DNA from: JBFJKD01 sp041600415
Lineage (GTDB): Bacteria; Pseudomonadota; Gammaproteobacteria; Pseudomonadales; Porticoccaceae
Length of the DNA stretch: 64,000 bases
Assembly (NCBI GenBank): GCA_041600415.1
Contig: JBFIKF010000008.1
Span: 44,050 to 108,049 of the forward strand
Direction of reading: 5' to 3'
Positions 44,501 to 51,902 of this stretch are shown piece by piece. A program made the translations under genes and the position numbers. Numbering within the stretch: the first letter of the stretch is position 1; each line of letters opens with the position of its first letter. The notes beneath the pieces are model-generated. The model was not told where the DNA came from and searched no databases. It saw only the letters and a program-made list of their open reading frames with translations.

Positions 44501-47054
44501 GCCATTTACTGAGAGCAACTGTTTTATCGGGGGATACCGTGGTGCCGTAAAAATTAAGGCGATTCACCGGCTCGCCGTTGAGCAGCAAGTTAACGCTTTG
44601 ACCGGGCAGGTGCTGAATAAATAATTTCAATGCACCAATCGCCGGCACAAAATCCGGCGTGGGAAACAGCCAGTGAATACCCGGCTCCCGGGGGACAATA
44701 TTTTCTTCCGCGGCATCTTTTTGTAAATTCTTCTGTAAGTTTAACGCGCCGGCCTTTGCAGCAATCACGGGTTCGTCAAATTGTTCGGTAATCTGCAGCT
44801 GGCTTTCGCCACTGGCGTAGTTCGCTTCCATACGGGCGCGACTGGCGGGATCACCCTGGGCGACAGCAGGTGGCAGGCGTTCGGTTTTGCCCTGGGCTAC
44901 GAGCGCCACCATACTTTTTATACTGGTATCGATGACCTCGTTATGGGTCGCAAACGCCCCCTGTACCTGAAGCTGGAAATCCCGCCGCCACGCACCTTCA
45001 CCCTGCACATTCCCCAGATTAAACGTCAGGGTTTCCCCAAAGGCTTGCGGTGCGGCTACCGGTTCGCCATCCACCATGGCACTATCGGGGACGTAGGTTA
45101 ATCCGGGGGGCAACATCAGGATCGGCCGCAGCGCCGTCACCGCGATGTCGTCACCACTGATAATCAAACGAATATCCGCACCGGTTGGCGTACGACTCAC
45201 GCTCAGTTGCTGCATCACCTTAAACTGCCGCGGCGGGCGGCGTTTTACCACGAAATCAACGCGCCACAGTGAACCGCCCTGAATATCCACAAAGCGGCTG
45301 AAACTACGCCCCGCGCTGCGGGTATCCACATCGCAATGCAGCACTTCGTAATCTTGCGGCAGGCTGTCAAAATCAATTTGCACCACGTGGGTGCCCGGGG
45401 TGAGTCCCTCAAAATGGTAGCGGCCGGATTCGTCCGTCAAAACATAGCTGCCGTCTTCCAGGTAGATACGGGCATTCTCCAGACCCGGTGCCTCGCGGCT
45501 TTCCAGCGCGTCGCAATCACCATCCACGACGCGCCCGGTAATAAATGTTTTGTCCCGGAAAAAATCGTCCCGCACATCCACCTTGGCGCGGGCGATGTTG
45601 GACGTGGCAGCGAAACTGTCCGTCGCAACTGCCGTGTTGTAGGCCGCGCCGGGTTTAGTACCGGGGGTAATTTGCGCTACGTAGGAAATCACCACATTGC
45701 CGCCCGCCGCCAGACTGGGTACGGTGAATAGCAACTGGCGCCCTTTGCCACCCACCACGGGGTCGGCCACTCGCTGACCACCGACCCGTGCCGAACCGGA
45801 TTCAAAACGAAACCCCGGGGGCAACGTGTCCGTGACCTGAATATTGACCGCCGCACCGCCGCCGCTGTTCTCCAGGGTAATATCGTAGGGTACAAAGTCG
45901 CCAATTCCCGCCACCGATTTGCGCGCTACCTTGGCCACAAACAGACCGGTGCCGGAGGGATCAATGGGCACGTCGATATTGACCGCCGGACCCGGAGCAA
46001 CGACAAACACTTCGCCGCGGGAGCCGGTGCCGAGGGCATAGGGAGCACCCGGCAGTAATTGCAGATCGGCGTCGGTGACCGTGGACGGAAAGCTGTACTC
46101 CACTGGCGGCGTCACTTCCAGTCGGTAGTTACCTGGCAACACCGACGGAAACTGAAACCCCCCGGGTGGCAGGTTATAAACCGTGCCACCGTCATCTGTA
46201 ACAGTGCTGCCGGTGATCACGGTACCCGGGTAACTACTTACCCCATCCAGCCCCAAAACGTTAGCCGGTAACCCGCTGTCGGCGTTGATTAACGTCACCT
46301 GTGCACCATCTACCGGCAGCCCGGAGCGGCTATCGAACACAATACCCAGGGGATCCACCAGCACCGCCGCAGCGATACTGTCCGAGCCATCGGCGGGATC
46401 CGTGTAGGTGACAGTAATACCCTTGTTACCCTGTACCGACAGCACTCCATTCTGGGCGCTGGCAAGCGCGGTGCTGGTTTGCATCACGCCGATAAAAATA
46501 CCAGTGTCCGGTCCGGTCTCGGTCAGTACCAGTATTTCCATATCGCCCGTGCCATCGGCCCGCAGCACCACTACCAGCGTCTCGGCCAGCCCCGGGTCGA
46601 GATTCTGATCCGGGTCGCGAACCTGTACGAATATGGGCTCCCCGCCCAGTATTACGCTTGCCGCGGCCAGGGGCACCGGTGAGCCTAAATTGAGTGGCGA
46701 TGCAGCCCCCGGCAAATACACATCGCCTACCGCCACAGTGCCGCCGCCAGCGGTTTGGTAGGAACTGAGTGGTACGTTAGTTGGGTTCGCCGCCGGATTG
46801 GGTGGCCAGTAGCGCAGCACGGTTATCGTAGCGGCGGTGCGCACCACCGTCGGCGTCGTGGTTACCGTATTGGAAAATCGCGTTTGCGGAAAGCCGGCAA
46901 TGGTGTAACTAATTTGGGCAGTATTGGCGATCGCAACGCCGTGGCTGGAAGCCTGGGCAACAGGTGTGAGCATCGTCCCTAGTAATCCACAGGCTAGTAG
47001 CGGCCACAGTGCACCCCGCAGGGTCCGCGCCACAGCACTCAGCTGCTTTGCCAA
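41580..47054 (-). CDS. Giant DUF11/SdrD-B outer-membrane surface protein
   Basis: About 1,824 residues from the chosen TTG (47054); a GTG at 47033 would also give a good signal peptide (A-R-T-L-R-G-A-L-W-P-L-L-A-C-G-L-L ... A-Q-A). Order of parts: N-terminal N-T-A-Q-I-S-Y module; a tandem-repeat-like D-P-D-Q-N-L-D-P ... L-T-E-T-G-P-D-T-G-I-F segment (about 145-190); DUF11 (about 370-490); SdrD-B/Cna-B-like domain (about 495-600) with cysteines; Ig-like parts; and from about 1050 a long series of alternating, aromatic-rich strands that look like an outer-membrane barrel. It ends T-L-R-D-L-W-N-D-P-K, not in the usual terminal Phe/Trp. Surface scaffold or transporter is inferred. Confidence 0.75.
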   Translation of the reverse strand: MAKQLSAVARTLRGALWPLLACGLLGTMLTPVAQASSHGVAIANTAQISYTIAGFPQTRFSNTVTTTPTVVRTAATITVLRYWPPNPAANPTNVPLSSYQTAGGGTVAVGDVYLPGAASPLNLGSPVPLAAASVILGGEPIFVQVRDPDQNLDPGLAETLVVVLRADGTGDMEILVLTETGPDTGIFIGVMQTSTALASAQNGVLSVQGNKGITVTYTDPADGSDSIAAAVLVDPLGIVFDSRSGLPVDGAQVTLINADSGLPANVLGLDGVSSYPGTVITGSTVTDDGGTVYNLPPGGFQFPSVLPGNYRLEVTPPVEYSFPSTVTDADLQLLPGAPYALGTGSRGEVFVVAPGPAVNIDVPIDPSGTGLFVAKVARKSVAGIGDFVPYDITLENSGGGAAVNIQVTDTLPPGFRFESGSARVGGQRVADPVVGGKGRQLLFTVPSLAAGGNVVISYVAQITPGTKPGAAYNTAVATDSFAATSNIARAKVDVRDDFFRDKTFITGRVVDGDCDALESREAPGLENARIYLEDGSYVLTDESGRYHFEGLTPGTHVVQIDFDSLPQDYEVLHCDVDTRSAGRSFSRFVDIQGGSLWRVDFVVKRRPPRQFKVMQQLSVSRTPTGADIRLIISGDDIAVTALRPILMLPPGLTYVPDSAMVDGEPVAAPQAFGETLTFNLGNVQGEGAWRRDFQLQVQGAFATHNEVIDTSIKSMVALVAQGKTERLPPAVAQGDPASRARMEANYASGESQLQITEQFDEPVIAAKAGALNLQKNLQKDAAEENIVPREPGIHWLFPTPDFVPAIGALKLFIQHLPGQSVNLLLNGEPVNRLNFYGTTVSPDKTVALSKWQGVDIKIGDNRFVAEVRDANGTAVERLERTVHFSDVPVKAKLLVDKSNLVADGKTPPVVAVQFFDRHGYPARPGVIGDYSINAPYESRERFKRQQRQSLAVVENERPRFEIGAGGIGYIELQPTTDAGELVLQFDFENDYREEVRAWLSAGQREWIMVGLAERTIGQHVTSGDKDGLGNAGIDDGGFSDGRVAFFAKGTIRGDWLLTAAYDTDKRTGDSLKQTIDPDSYYTLYGDNSYQQYEAPSQRKLYLKLEKKQFYAMFGDFDTGLSVTELGRYSRTVNGAKMEFRGDLVEANLFVTESEQGFVRKEIPGDGTSGKYFLGSTEVIINSEKIVIETRDRLHSERIISSEVLSRHIDYNIDYDDGSLFFKRPIPARDDQFNPVYIVVEYETAGGTGSGYTGGGRVAIKPTEDIEVGVTAIHEEGGARSGDLVANDITLQISDSTELRIEAARTEQDDEQSGESTSGDAYLVELETRGGQVENLLYARQQDAEFGLGQQRAAEGGTRKVGNMITYHLNDNYELRADTFRQQHLESDATREVADALLEYDNLDQARAYGGMRMARDKFDDGDIRKSNQLLLGGAYGSYDNRITLHTDAELGVGSSGSDDDSADFPNRIVVGADYKLTESLDLFVANEWTWGDDRDTESTRAGLRVRPWAGADISTSLEQQATPDGARLFANLGALQNWRIDDRWTMDFSLDRSQAATGPEAGPGTGLREFNPQVDPASGGREDYTAIATSLGYRLDGREWLSRLEWRDSDTEQKWNASMGWLQELDEGFTFASGINLNQTDTVDVGRGVQADARLHLAYRPTGGRWTVLERMDFIHEDIPGVENDGFVSRRMVSNLLANYRTQAYQWNIHWGLKYAMDKIDGERYAGFTDLFLLEFRHDIGEKWDWGLHGGTYHSWAADVLDLNLGASLGYSPVTNVWVSLGYNFVGFRDDDFSGADYTAQGMFLKFRLKVDQFTLRDLWNDPK

Positions 47055-47071
47055 CCCCCTGAAAATGAGAA

Positions 47072-47099
47072 AAGCAGACCCTGCGAACAGGGTCTGCTT
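47072..47099 (-). terminator. Rho-independent terminator after the DUF11 gene
   Basis: A perfect 12-bp stem (AAGCAGACCCTG at 47072-47083 against CAGGGTCTGCTT at 47088-47099) with a CGAA loop on the plus strand, TTCG on the transcribed strand, is followed on the minus strand by TTCTCATTTTC. It sits 44 bases after the stop of the 384-residue DUF11 protein gene. The stem lies inside the open frame of the giant gene if that were started further upstream, so it argues for the later start at 47054 or 47033. Confidence 0.8.
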
Positions 47100-47142
47100 A
47101 AAGTGCCATGTCTTGAGCACGCGTACTGCTAGCGGGTTAGCG

Positions 47143-48297
47143 CTAGTCGATCGTCACATCAAACGTGATAATCACGACGCCGCCCGCGGCAATGGTCAAC
47201 GCACCGCCTCCCACCTGACCTACGGTAAGATTTGGCGAGGCAAAGGCCACACCCACCCCACTGTTGGCGCCTGTGGTGCCGTTGGGCACGTTGGTGTCAT
47301 CCCCGGCATCGAGCAGGTCGCCATCGCCGTTGCCATCGATATCAACGCTGCCGCCAGTAAAAGTAGTACCCGCCGGAATCGCATCGGCGATCACAATGTC
47401 TGTAGCAGCCGTGGTGCCACTCGAATTTTCGAGACGAATGGAGTAGGTGATTGTTGCGCCAGGGATGGCATATTCCGGACTACCGGCAATACCATCGTCG
47501 GTAACAGCGGAGGTTTTGGTCACCACCAAACCCACTGCCACTACCGTATAGGTGCCGGTATTGGAATAACGGCCATCCAGGGCTACATCGGTCACCCCGG
47601 TAACACCGCCCGAGCCCGCCCCGTCGGCAAACATGGTGTCGTTCAGGGTTTTAGTATTGCTACCAGTGGCGGTGGTCAGCGTGCCAGCGGCATTCACGGC
47701 GGTGCCGGAATTAAGCGTTCTTGCCACCAGGGTGTATTTGGATGTATCACCCGCAACCCGACCAGTTGGAGAATCGGCCACCACAAACACGGTTATCGCG
47801 CCCGTATCTTTAACCAGATCACCCGCATTGATCAGGCCTTCCGTGGTCTCGTTACCGGCGTTGTAGCGGGTATCATTGGCAGCGTCGAACGATCCGATCG
47901 CCCCCACCGAGGGATTATCGATCCAGATCTCCAGATTGTTCATATTGAACTGATCGTCCGTGGCGTCCGTTCCCGACACCAATGACAGGGCCACACCCTT
48001 GGTAGAGTTGCCCGTATTGGTCACGGTAAATGTCAGCACCTGATCAGCGCTGCCAGAAAAAACGTTGGTCGCCGGATTGGTTCCCACAGTCAAGTCGATT
48101 TTGGTATCGACCCTGAATGTATCCGTACAGGTCCCAGCCCCGCAATTAGTGCTGTTAATTTGCGTCTGATCCACGGTATTGACCTTGTAGTCCACCGTGA
48201 CGTTGTTGGTGATATCGACGCCTGCCGATGTCGACGCCAAGGCCGCTCCCGATATCAATAACAGGACGATACCGCCCCACCAGTTTTTAATAGACAT
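47143..48297 (-). CDS. Exported DUF11-domain protein (384 residues)
   Basis: 384 residues. Signal peptide MSIKNWWGGIVLLLISGAAL, then A-S-T-S-A-G. After it comes the shared module V-D-I-T-N-N-V-T-V-D-Y-K-V, then Thr/Ser/Asn/Asp-rich beta sandwich with a cysteine pair (C-G-A-G-T-C). The C-terminal third is a DUF11 domain: I-P-G-A-T-I-T-Y-S-I-R-L-E-N, then A-I-P-A-G-T-T-F. It has a Ca2+-type loop D-I-D-G-N-G-D-G-D. It ends F-D-V-T-I-D. No catalytic motif is visible. It is probably an extracellular or outer-surface structural protein. Confidence 0.8.
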   Translation of the reverse strand: MSIKNWWGGIVLLLISGAALASTSAGVDITNNVTVDYKVNTVDQTQINSTNCGAGTCTDTFRVDTKIDLTVGTNPATNVFSGSADQVLTFTVTNTGNSTKGVALSLVSGTDATDDQFNMNNLEIWIDNPSVGAIGSFDAANDTRYNAGNETTEGLINAGDLVKDTGAITVFVVADSPTGRVAGDTSKYTLVARTLNSGTAVNAAGTLTTATGSNTKTLNDTMFADGAGSGGVTGVTDVALDGRYSNTGTYTVVAVGLVVTKTSAVTDDGIAGSPEYAIPGATITYSIRLENSSGTTAATDIVIADAIPAGTTFTGGSVDIDGNGDGDLLDAGDDTNVPNGTTGANSGVGVAFASPNLTVGQVGGGALTIAAGGVVIITFDVTID

Positions 48298-48324
48298 GGC
48301 TACTCTCCACTTATTTACGAACGT

Positions 48325-48336
48325 TGTTTATAAACA
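48325..48336 (-). promoter_or_regulatory. AT-rich 12-base palindrome upstream of the 384-residue DUF11 gene
   Basis: TGTTTATAAACA is a perfect palindrome located about 28 bases before the ATG at 48297, in a 157-base intergenic gap. It may be an operator or part of a -10 region (TTTATA); no convincing -35 partner at 17 bases is seen. The gap suggests the last two DUF11 genes have a promoter of their own. Confidence 0.35.
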
Positions 48337-48454
48337 TTGTTGTCAAAATTTTTACAAAGATCGTCGTGAGCGTTCTCCGTAAAAACACCTGTGAGTTGTC
48401 CAACTTCCTCAACAGCACTTTCCTGTTCACTAAAACTACACTCCTTCAGTCGCA

Positions 48455-48988
48455 CTACTTCACCACAGCTCTGTAACCCACCAGAGCGGATTTCCCCACC
48501 GGCAGCGGCACGTCGAGCTGCCAGCGAATATGGTTAATATCCACGGCGAGGGCACCGCGCACCTCGCCGGTTTGATCGGTCACCACCAAATCGCCGCGGG
48601 GCAAATAGGTTTGGCCGGCATCGGCAGAAAACGAGGTTTTCACACTGGTCCCCGTGATAGAGGAAAAAGTACTGTTTTCCACGTAGGTGGTATCCTCAGG
48701 CACTGGATTGACCACCACCACATCAGAGGCGGGAGCGTCACTGATGTTTTCGATGCGAATGCTGTAAATAATTTCGTCGCCGGGCAGCGCCACGTCCACC
48801 GGAATACGGCGTACCACCTCTTCACCCTCCTCGTTCACTTCCACGACTTCCTTTTCGGAAATCAGCGTAACTTGCAGATGGTTGCTGGACTCTTCGCTGG
48901 CGCCTGTTGCTGGCCCGTGGTTATCCGCCCATGCCAGGGTGCCGAACAGCAGCAGCGGGATTGCCGCTATACGTATCAATGTGTTCAT
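48455..48988 (-). CDS. Exported single-domain DUF11-like protein
   Basis: 177 residues. Signal peptide M-N-T-L-I-R-I-A-A-I-P-L-L-L-F-G-T-L-A-W-A precedes an acidic linker (E-K-E-V-V-E-V-N-E-E-G-E-E-V) and one DUF11 domain: L-P-G-D-E-I-I-Y-S-I-R-I-E-N and N-P-V-P-E-D-T-T-Y-V. The ATG at 48988 has AAGGAGA about 9 bases upstream. It ends V-G-Y-R-A-V-V-K. It is the smallest member of the cluster and lacks the N-terminal module of the others, so it may cap or link larger subunits (speculative). Confidence 0.8.
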   Translation of the reverse strand: MNTLIRIAAIPLLLFGTLAWADNHGPATGASEESSNHLQVTLISEKEVVEVNEEGEEVVRRIPVDVALPGDEIIYSIRIENISDAPASDVVVVNPVPEDTTYVENSTFSSITGTSVKTSFSADAGQTYLPRGDLVVTDQTGEVRGALAVDINHIRWQLDVPLPVGKSALVGYRAVVK

Positions 48989-49039
48989 CGGGCTATCTCC
49001 TTCTTTTGGTGATGGGTACAGTTCTCGTTGGCCGGTCAC

Positions 49040-50038
49040 TTAATTAATCGTCACTGCAAATTCGATGGTCTGCACCGCACTCGCCAGGGTCAGATCCCCA
49101 AGGCGCACCACGATGCGGTTCAGGCCGGTGTCGTGCTCCCCAGCGTCGTTCCCGGCGCTATCCGACAACAGGCTAGTATTGAGATAGAGGGATGCGGTTT
49201 TATAGGTGGTGTTCACGGGGATCGGATCGGTGACGGTCACAGCGGTGGCCGTGCCGGCTCCGGCTGAAACACTGACCTGAATACGATAGGTAATGACCGA
49301 CCCCGGTACCGGCTCGGAACCGCCAAAGGGATCCACCACACTGAGAACGCTTTTGACAAAACTCAGGGACACGTCGGACACCACATAGGTGCCGGTAAAA
49401 CTCGCGGCGCCGCCGCTGGCACCCACAATGGCATCAGTCCCCGCATCGCCATCACCCTCGTTGACCGAACCCGGAGCGCCGGTCACATTGGTTGAAGTGG
49501 CGGTCAGCGCACTGTCACCTGTCTGGGCATTGGTCGCCCCACCGGGAATGTTATTCAAAACGTAAACGATAACCGATGTTTCCGATGCCAATACCGGGTC
49601 GTTGCTGTTCAACACATACAGGGTATCCCCACCGGAAAAACCCGGAACACCGTCAGTCTCGAGGTAGATGGATTGCAGGGTCGGGTCGAAATCGTCGCCG
49701 CTCAGGGTACTATCGGCGCTTAGCGCGAAGGTCTCGCTGCCGTTGCCGATATTGGTCACCTGAAACGTCAGCACCTGGTTGGTGGAGCCGGGACTCACCG
49801 CTACGTTGGCGGAGTCCAGCCAGGTAACTTCGATATCCACCAGTTCCTGTACGGTCAGGCTGGTGGAATTACTCGAGGCATTAAACGGCGTACCCCCCAC
49901 CGAGTAACTGACGGCGGCCTGGTTGGTGATGGGTTGGCCCGGCGCCGTGAGTGCCAGTGCCGAACTACCACCCAGCAAAACCAGGACAAACGCCATAGCC
50001 CGCCATGCCCGACTCAGAAAATTGTTTTTAATTTGCAT
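49040..50038 (-). CDS. Exported DUF11-domain protein (332 residues)
   Basis: 332 residues. Signal peptide with A-F-V-L-V-L-L-G-G-S-S-A-L-A-L, then the shared module I-T-N-Q-A-A-V-S-Y-S-V. The body is rich in Asp, Ser, Thr and Gly. The last 120 residues form a DUF11 domain (V-P-G-S-V-I-T-Y-R-I-Q-V, D-P-I-P-V-N-T-T-Y) and end E-F-A-V-T-I-N. No cysteine-rich or enzymatic region. The ATG at 50038 has GAGG seven bases before it. It closely resembles the 384-residue protein in layout, so the two probably arose by duplication. Confidence 0.8.
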   Translation of the reverse strand: MQIKNNFLSRAWRAMAFVLVLLGGSSALALTAPGQPITNQAAVSYSVGGTPFNASSNSTSLTVQELVDIEVTWLDSANVAVSPGSTNQVLTFQVTNIGNGSETFALSADSTLSGDDFDPTLQSIYLETDGVPGFSGGDTLYVLNSNDPVLASETSVIVYVLNNIPGGATNAQTGDSALTATSTNVTGAPGSVNEGDGDAGTDAIVGASGGAASFTGTYVVSDVSLSFVKSVLSVVDPFGGSEPVPGSVITYRIQVSVSAGAGTATAVTVTDPIPVNTTYKTASLYLNTSLLSDSAGNDAGEHDTGLNRIVVRLGDLTLASAVQTIEFAVTIN

Positions 50039-50075
50039 ATCTAACCTCACTATTACCAACGCCCAGGTCTAAGAC

Positions 50076-51629
50076 CTATTGCACCTGTGCTTTAAACGTT
50101 ACTGTGGTGGTTGAGCTCACATTCACCGTCCCCAAATCCACGATCACGTTCTTACTGGTGCCATCGAATTCCACGCCGTCCCCGTCCGTGTTCGTGTCGG
50201 TTTTGGGAACACCACCGACCGTGATCGTCCCCGGAACATAAGTCGTCTGGGTAGGCACCGGGTCTCTGATCACAACGCTCTGCCCGGTGGCAAACGTTGC
50301 GGTGTTCTGTAACACCACCTGGTACTGAACAACGGCGCCGGGAATGTGGTATTTGGTGCCCGGCCCTGTACCCACCACCGGGTCGCTGAATAGGGACGAA
50401 CTCTTGGTCACCACCAGATTGGGCGCCGGGTGCAGGGTGACGGGGGTGGACGACTGGTTATTGCTGGAATTGGTGTCATAACCCAATGGCGAGCGCAAAT
50501 TATTGGCGGTATTGGTCACGGTAATCGGCGAACTGGGGCTACCTGCGTTGGGGGGATTATTGACCCGTACCCGCAAGGTCAGCGTGACCGTAGCTCCGGC
50601 ATTCAGTGTGCCGATGGTCCAGACATTGCTGGCAAAGGATCCCTGGGTCGGGGTGGCGCTGACCAGCGTCACCTGGGACGGCAACACATCCGACAGGGTC
50701 ACATTGCGGGCTATTCCAGCATTCGCGCTGCCCCCCACCGCGTTATTGGTTACGGTGAGGATATAGTTAAATTCGGAATTCCCGGCCGCCTGAGGCGTAC
50801 CCGCCACCAGCACCGCGTTGGAGGTTTTCACCACCCCCAGGTCGAAATTATCGACAAACATAAAGTTGCCGCCGGGGCCATCCATATTGTCGTCGATCTG
50901 GCCCGGCAGATTGCCACTGTTGGACGACGATACATGAAAGCCCAGCGGCCGCTTGCCTGGCGGACTCAGGATAGACCAAGGCATGCTCGCCTCCATGCGC
51001 ACGCCGTCGGCGCTTCCGCCTACTACACTCGAATAGATTGTTGTACCGCCACTGATACTTCCCAACATGTCGTAGCCGTCGGCAAAACCAACGGCCCCGG
51101 GTGCCGGGCAGTTCAACGGATTTTCACAAACGATGGGATCGGAAGAGCTGAAGGGAACATAATTGTACAAAATGACGTTGGTTAAGCGATTGCTGCCAAA
51201 CCATTCCACGAGAAGCACTTTGTCGGTGCTTTCCATTCTGCCATTGGCATCGAGATCGAGATAAAACCACCACCAGTTGCGGTTTTTGGTAGACCCGTAG
51301 CGTTCGACGTAAAAATATAAATTGTTGATATCCCAGGTGTAGGCAAAGGTTTTAAGGTCGCGTCCGGTACTTTGCACCGGGTAGTCCCGATCCATGGGGG
51401 AATTGGTCGTGCCGTCGCCATCGGTGGCAACCTGCGCAAGGTGGGAGTGGAGTAGTATGGGGTTCCAGTCGGCAAATGAACCATCCACCGTGATGGTGGT
51501 GGAAACCAGATCAGCTTGCGAAGATGCCGATACCGTGACAAGAAGAGTCAAAATAATGGCTCGCGTTGCCCGCAGCGATACGGCCGCGCGCGCGCGTGCA
51601 ATAAGCCAGGCTGCCCCCTCTTTTTTCAA
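50076..51629 (-). CDS. Exported CBM9-like plus DUF11 protein
   Basis: 517 residues from a TTG at 51629 with AAGGG seven bases upstream. A signal peptide (L-T-L-L-V-T-V-S-A-S-S-Q-A) is followed by a domain (about 41-255) with I-T-V-D-G-S-F-A-D-W-N-P, Y-T-W-D-I-N-N-L-Y-F-Y-V-E and Y-L-D-L-D-A-N-G-R, which reads as the CBM9-like carbohydrate-binding fold. Two DUF11 domains follow (about 265-400 and 405-517), the second with I-P-G-A-V-V-Q-Y-Q-V and D-P-V-P-T-Q-T-T-Y-V. It ends F-K-A-Q-V-Q. It is the first gene of the surface cluster and could bind a glycan (inference). Confidence 0.78.
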   Translation of the reverse strand: MKKEGAAWLIARARAAVSLRATRAIILTLLVTVSASSQADLVSTTITVDGSFADWNPILLHSHLAQVATDGDGTTNSPMDRDYPVQSTGRDLKTFAYTWDINNLYFYVERYGSTKNRNWWWFYLDLDANGRMESTDKVLLVEWFGSNRLTNVILYNYVPFSSSDPIVCENPLNCPAPGAVGFADGYDMLGSISGGTTIYSSVVGGSADGVRMEASMPWSILSPPGKRPLGFHVSSSNSGNLPGQIDDNMDGPGGNFMFVDNFDLGVVKTSNAVLVAGTPQAAGNSEFNYILTVTNNAVGGSANAGIARNVTLSDVLPSQVTLVSATPTQGSFASNVWTIGTLNAGATVTLTLRVRVNNPPNAGSPSSPITVTNTANNLRSPLGYDTNSSNNQSSTPVTLHPAPNLVVTKSSSLFSDPVVGTGPGTKYHIPGAVVQYQVVLQNTATFATGQSVVIRDPVPTQTTYVPGTITVGGVPKTDTNTDGDGVEFDGTSKNVIVDLGTVNVSSTTTVTFKAQVQ

Positions 51630-51708
51630 ACTGCGACCCTTCTCTGAGATAATTTATGAGAAACATGCCATATCCCTATGAATTATCTTAAATTAATGGC
51701 GTCAGATT

Positions 51709-51817
51709 GGCGGATTTGGGGGAGGAAATCAAGCCCCCTAAAGCCTTCGAGTGTCAAAATTCCGCCGCTTAGGCATAAAAAGAGGGGTTTATCCGACCAA
51801 CGGCCTAAAGTTTGCGG
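51709..51817 (-). promoter_or_regulatory. Structured leader RNA before the DUF11 operon, two stems
   Basis: Two overlapping inverted repeats precede the first DUF11 gene. Stem 1: GGCGGATTTGGGGG at 51709-51722 pairs with CCCCC at 51734-51738 and AAATTCCGCC at 51757-51766 (one bulge). Stem 2: CCGCTTAGGC at 51765-51774 pairs with GCCTAA (51803-51808) and GCGG (51814-51817). They share two bases, so they could be alternative structures. It does not match a riboswitch class I can recognise. Likely part of the leader transcript. Confidence 0.45.
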
Positions 51818-51841
51818 TGTATTAACCGATGAGTTTGGTAT

Positions 51842-51890
51842 TTTTGACTCTGGCTGGAGATCCGCGGACAGCCGTTTACCGGAGTCAAAA
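51842..51890 (-). terminator. Probable terminator hairpin downstream of dcd
   Basis: TTTTGACTC at 51842-51850 pairs with GAGTCAAAA at 51882-51890, enclosing a second stem GGCTG/CAGCC (51852-51856 with 51869-51873). It starts 13 bases after the dcd stop, and A/T-rich arms on both sides would suit a bidirectional terminator. The T run is short and lies within the stem, so a role in the leader of the DUF11 operon is also possible. Confidence 0.4.
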
Positions 51891-51902
51891 GTTCTCTAAA
51901 TG

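Noticed and set aside
47054..47120. Start codon GTG at 47120 for the giant protein
   Set aside because: It would run through the terminator hairpin of the upstream gene and give a poor leader; TTG 47054 or GTG 47033 gives a signal peptide.
46924..47985. A 353-residue plus-strand open frame over the end of the DUF11 genes
   Set aside because: It spans two minus-strand genes and the terminator hairpin and has low-complexity His/Gly-rich composition; it is not a gene.
41580..51629. Prophage or integrative element carrying the surface genes
   Set aside because: No integrase, transposase, attachment-site repeats or tRNA gene at either edge.
51630..51902. Cyclic di-GMP (GEMM) riboswitch before the surface operon
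   Set aside because: The stems and loop sequences do not fit the conserved GEMM core, although a surface operon would be a logical target.
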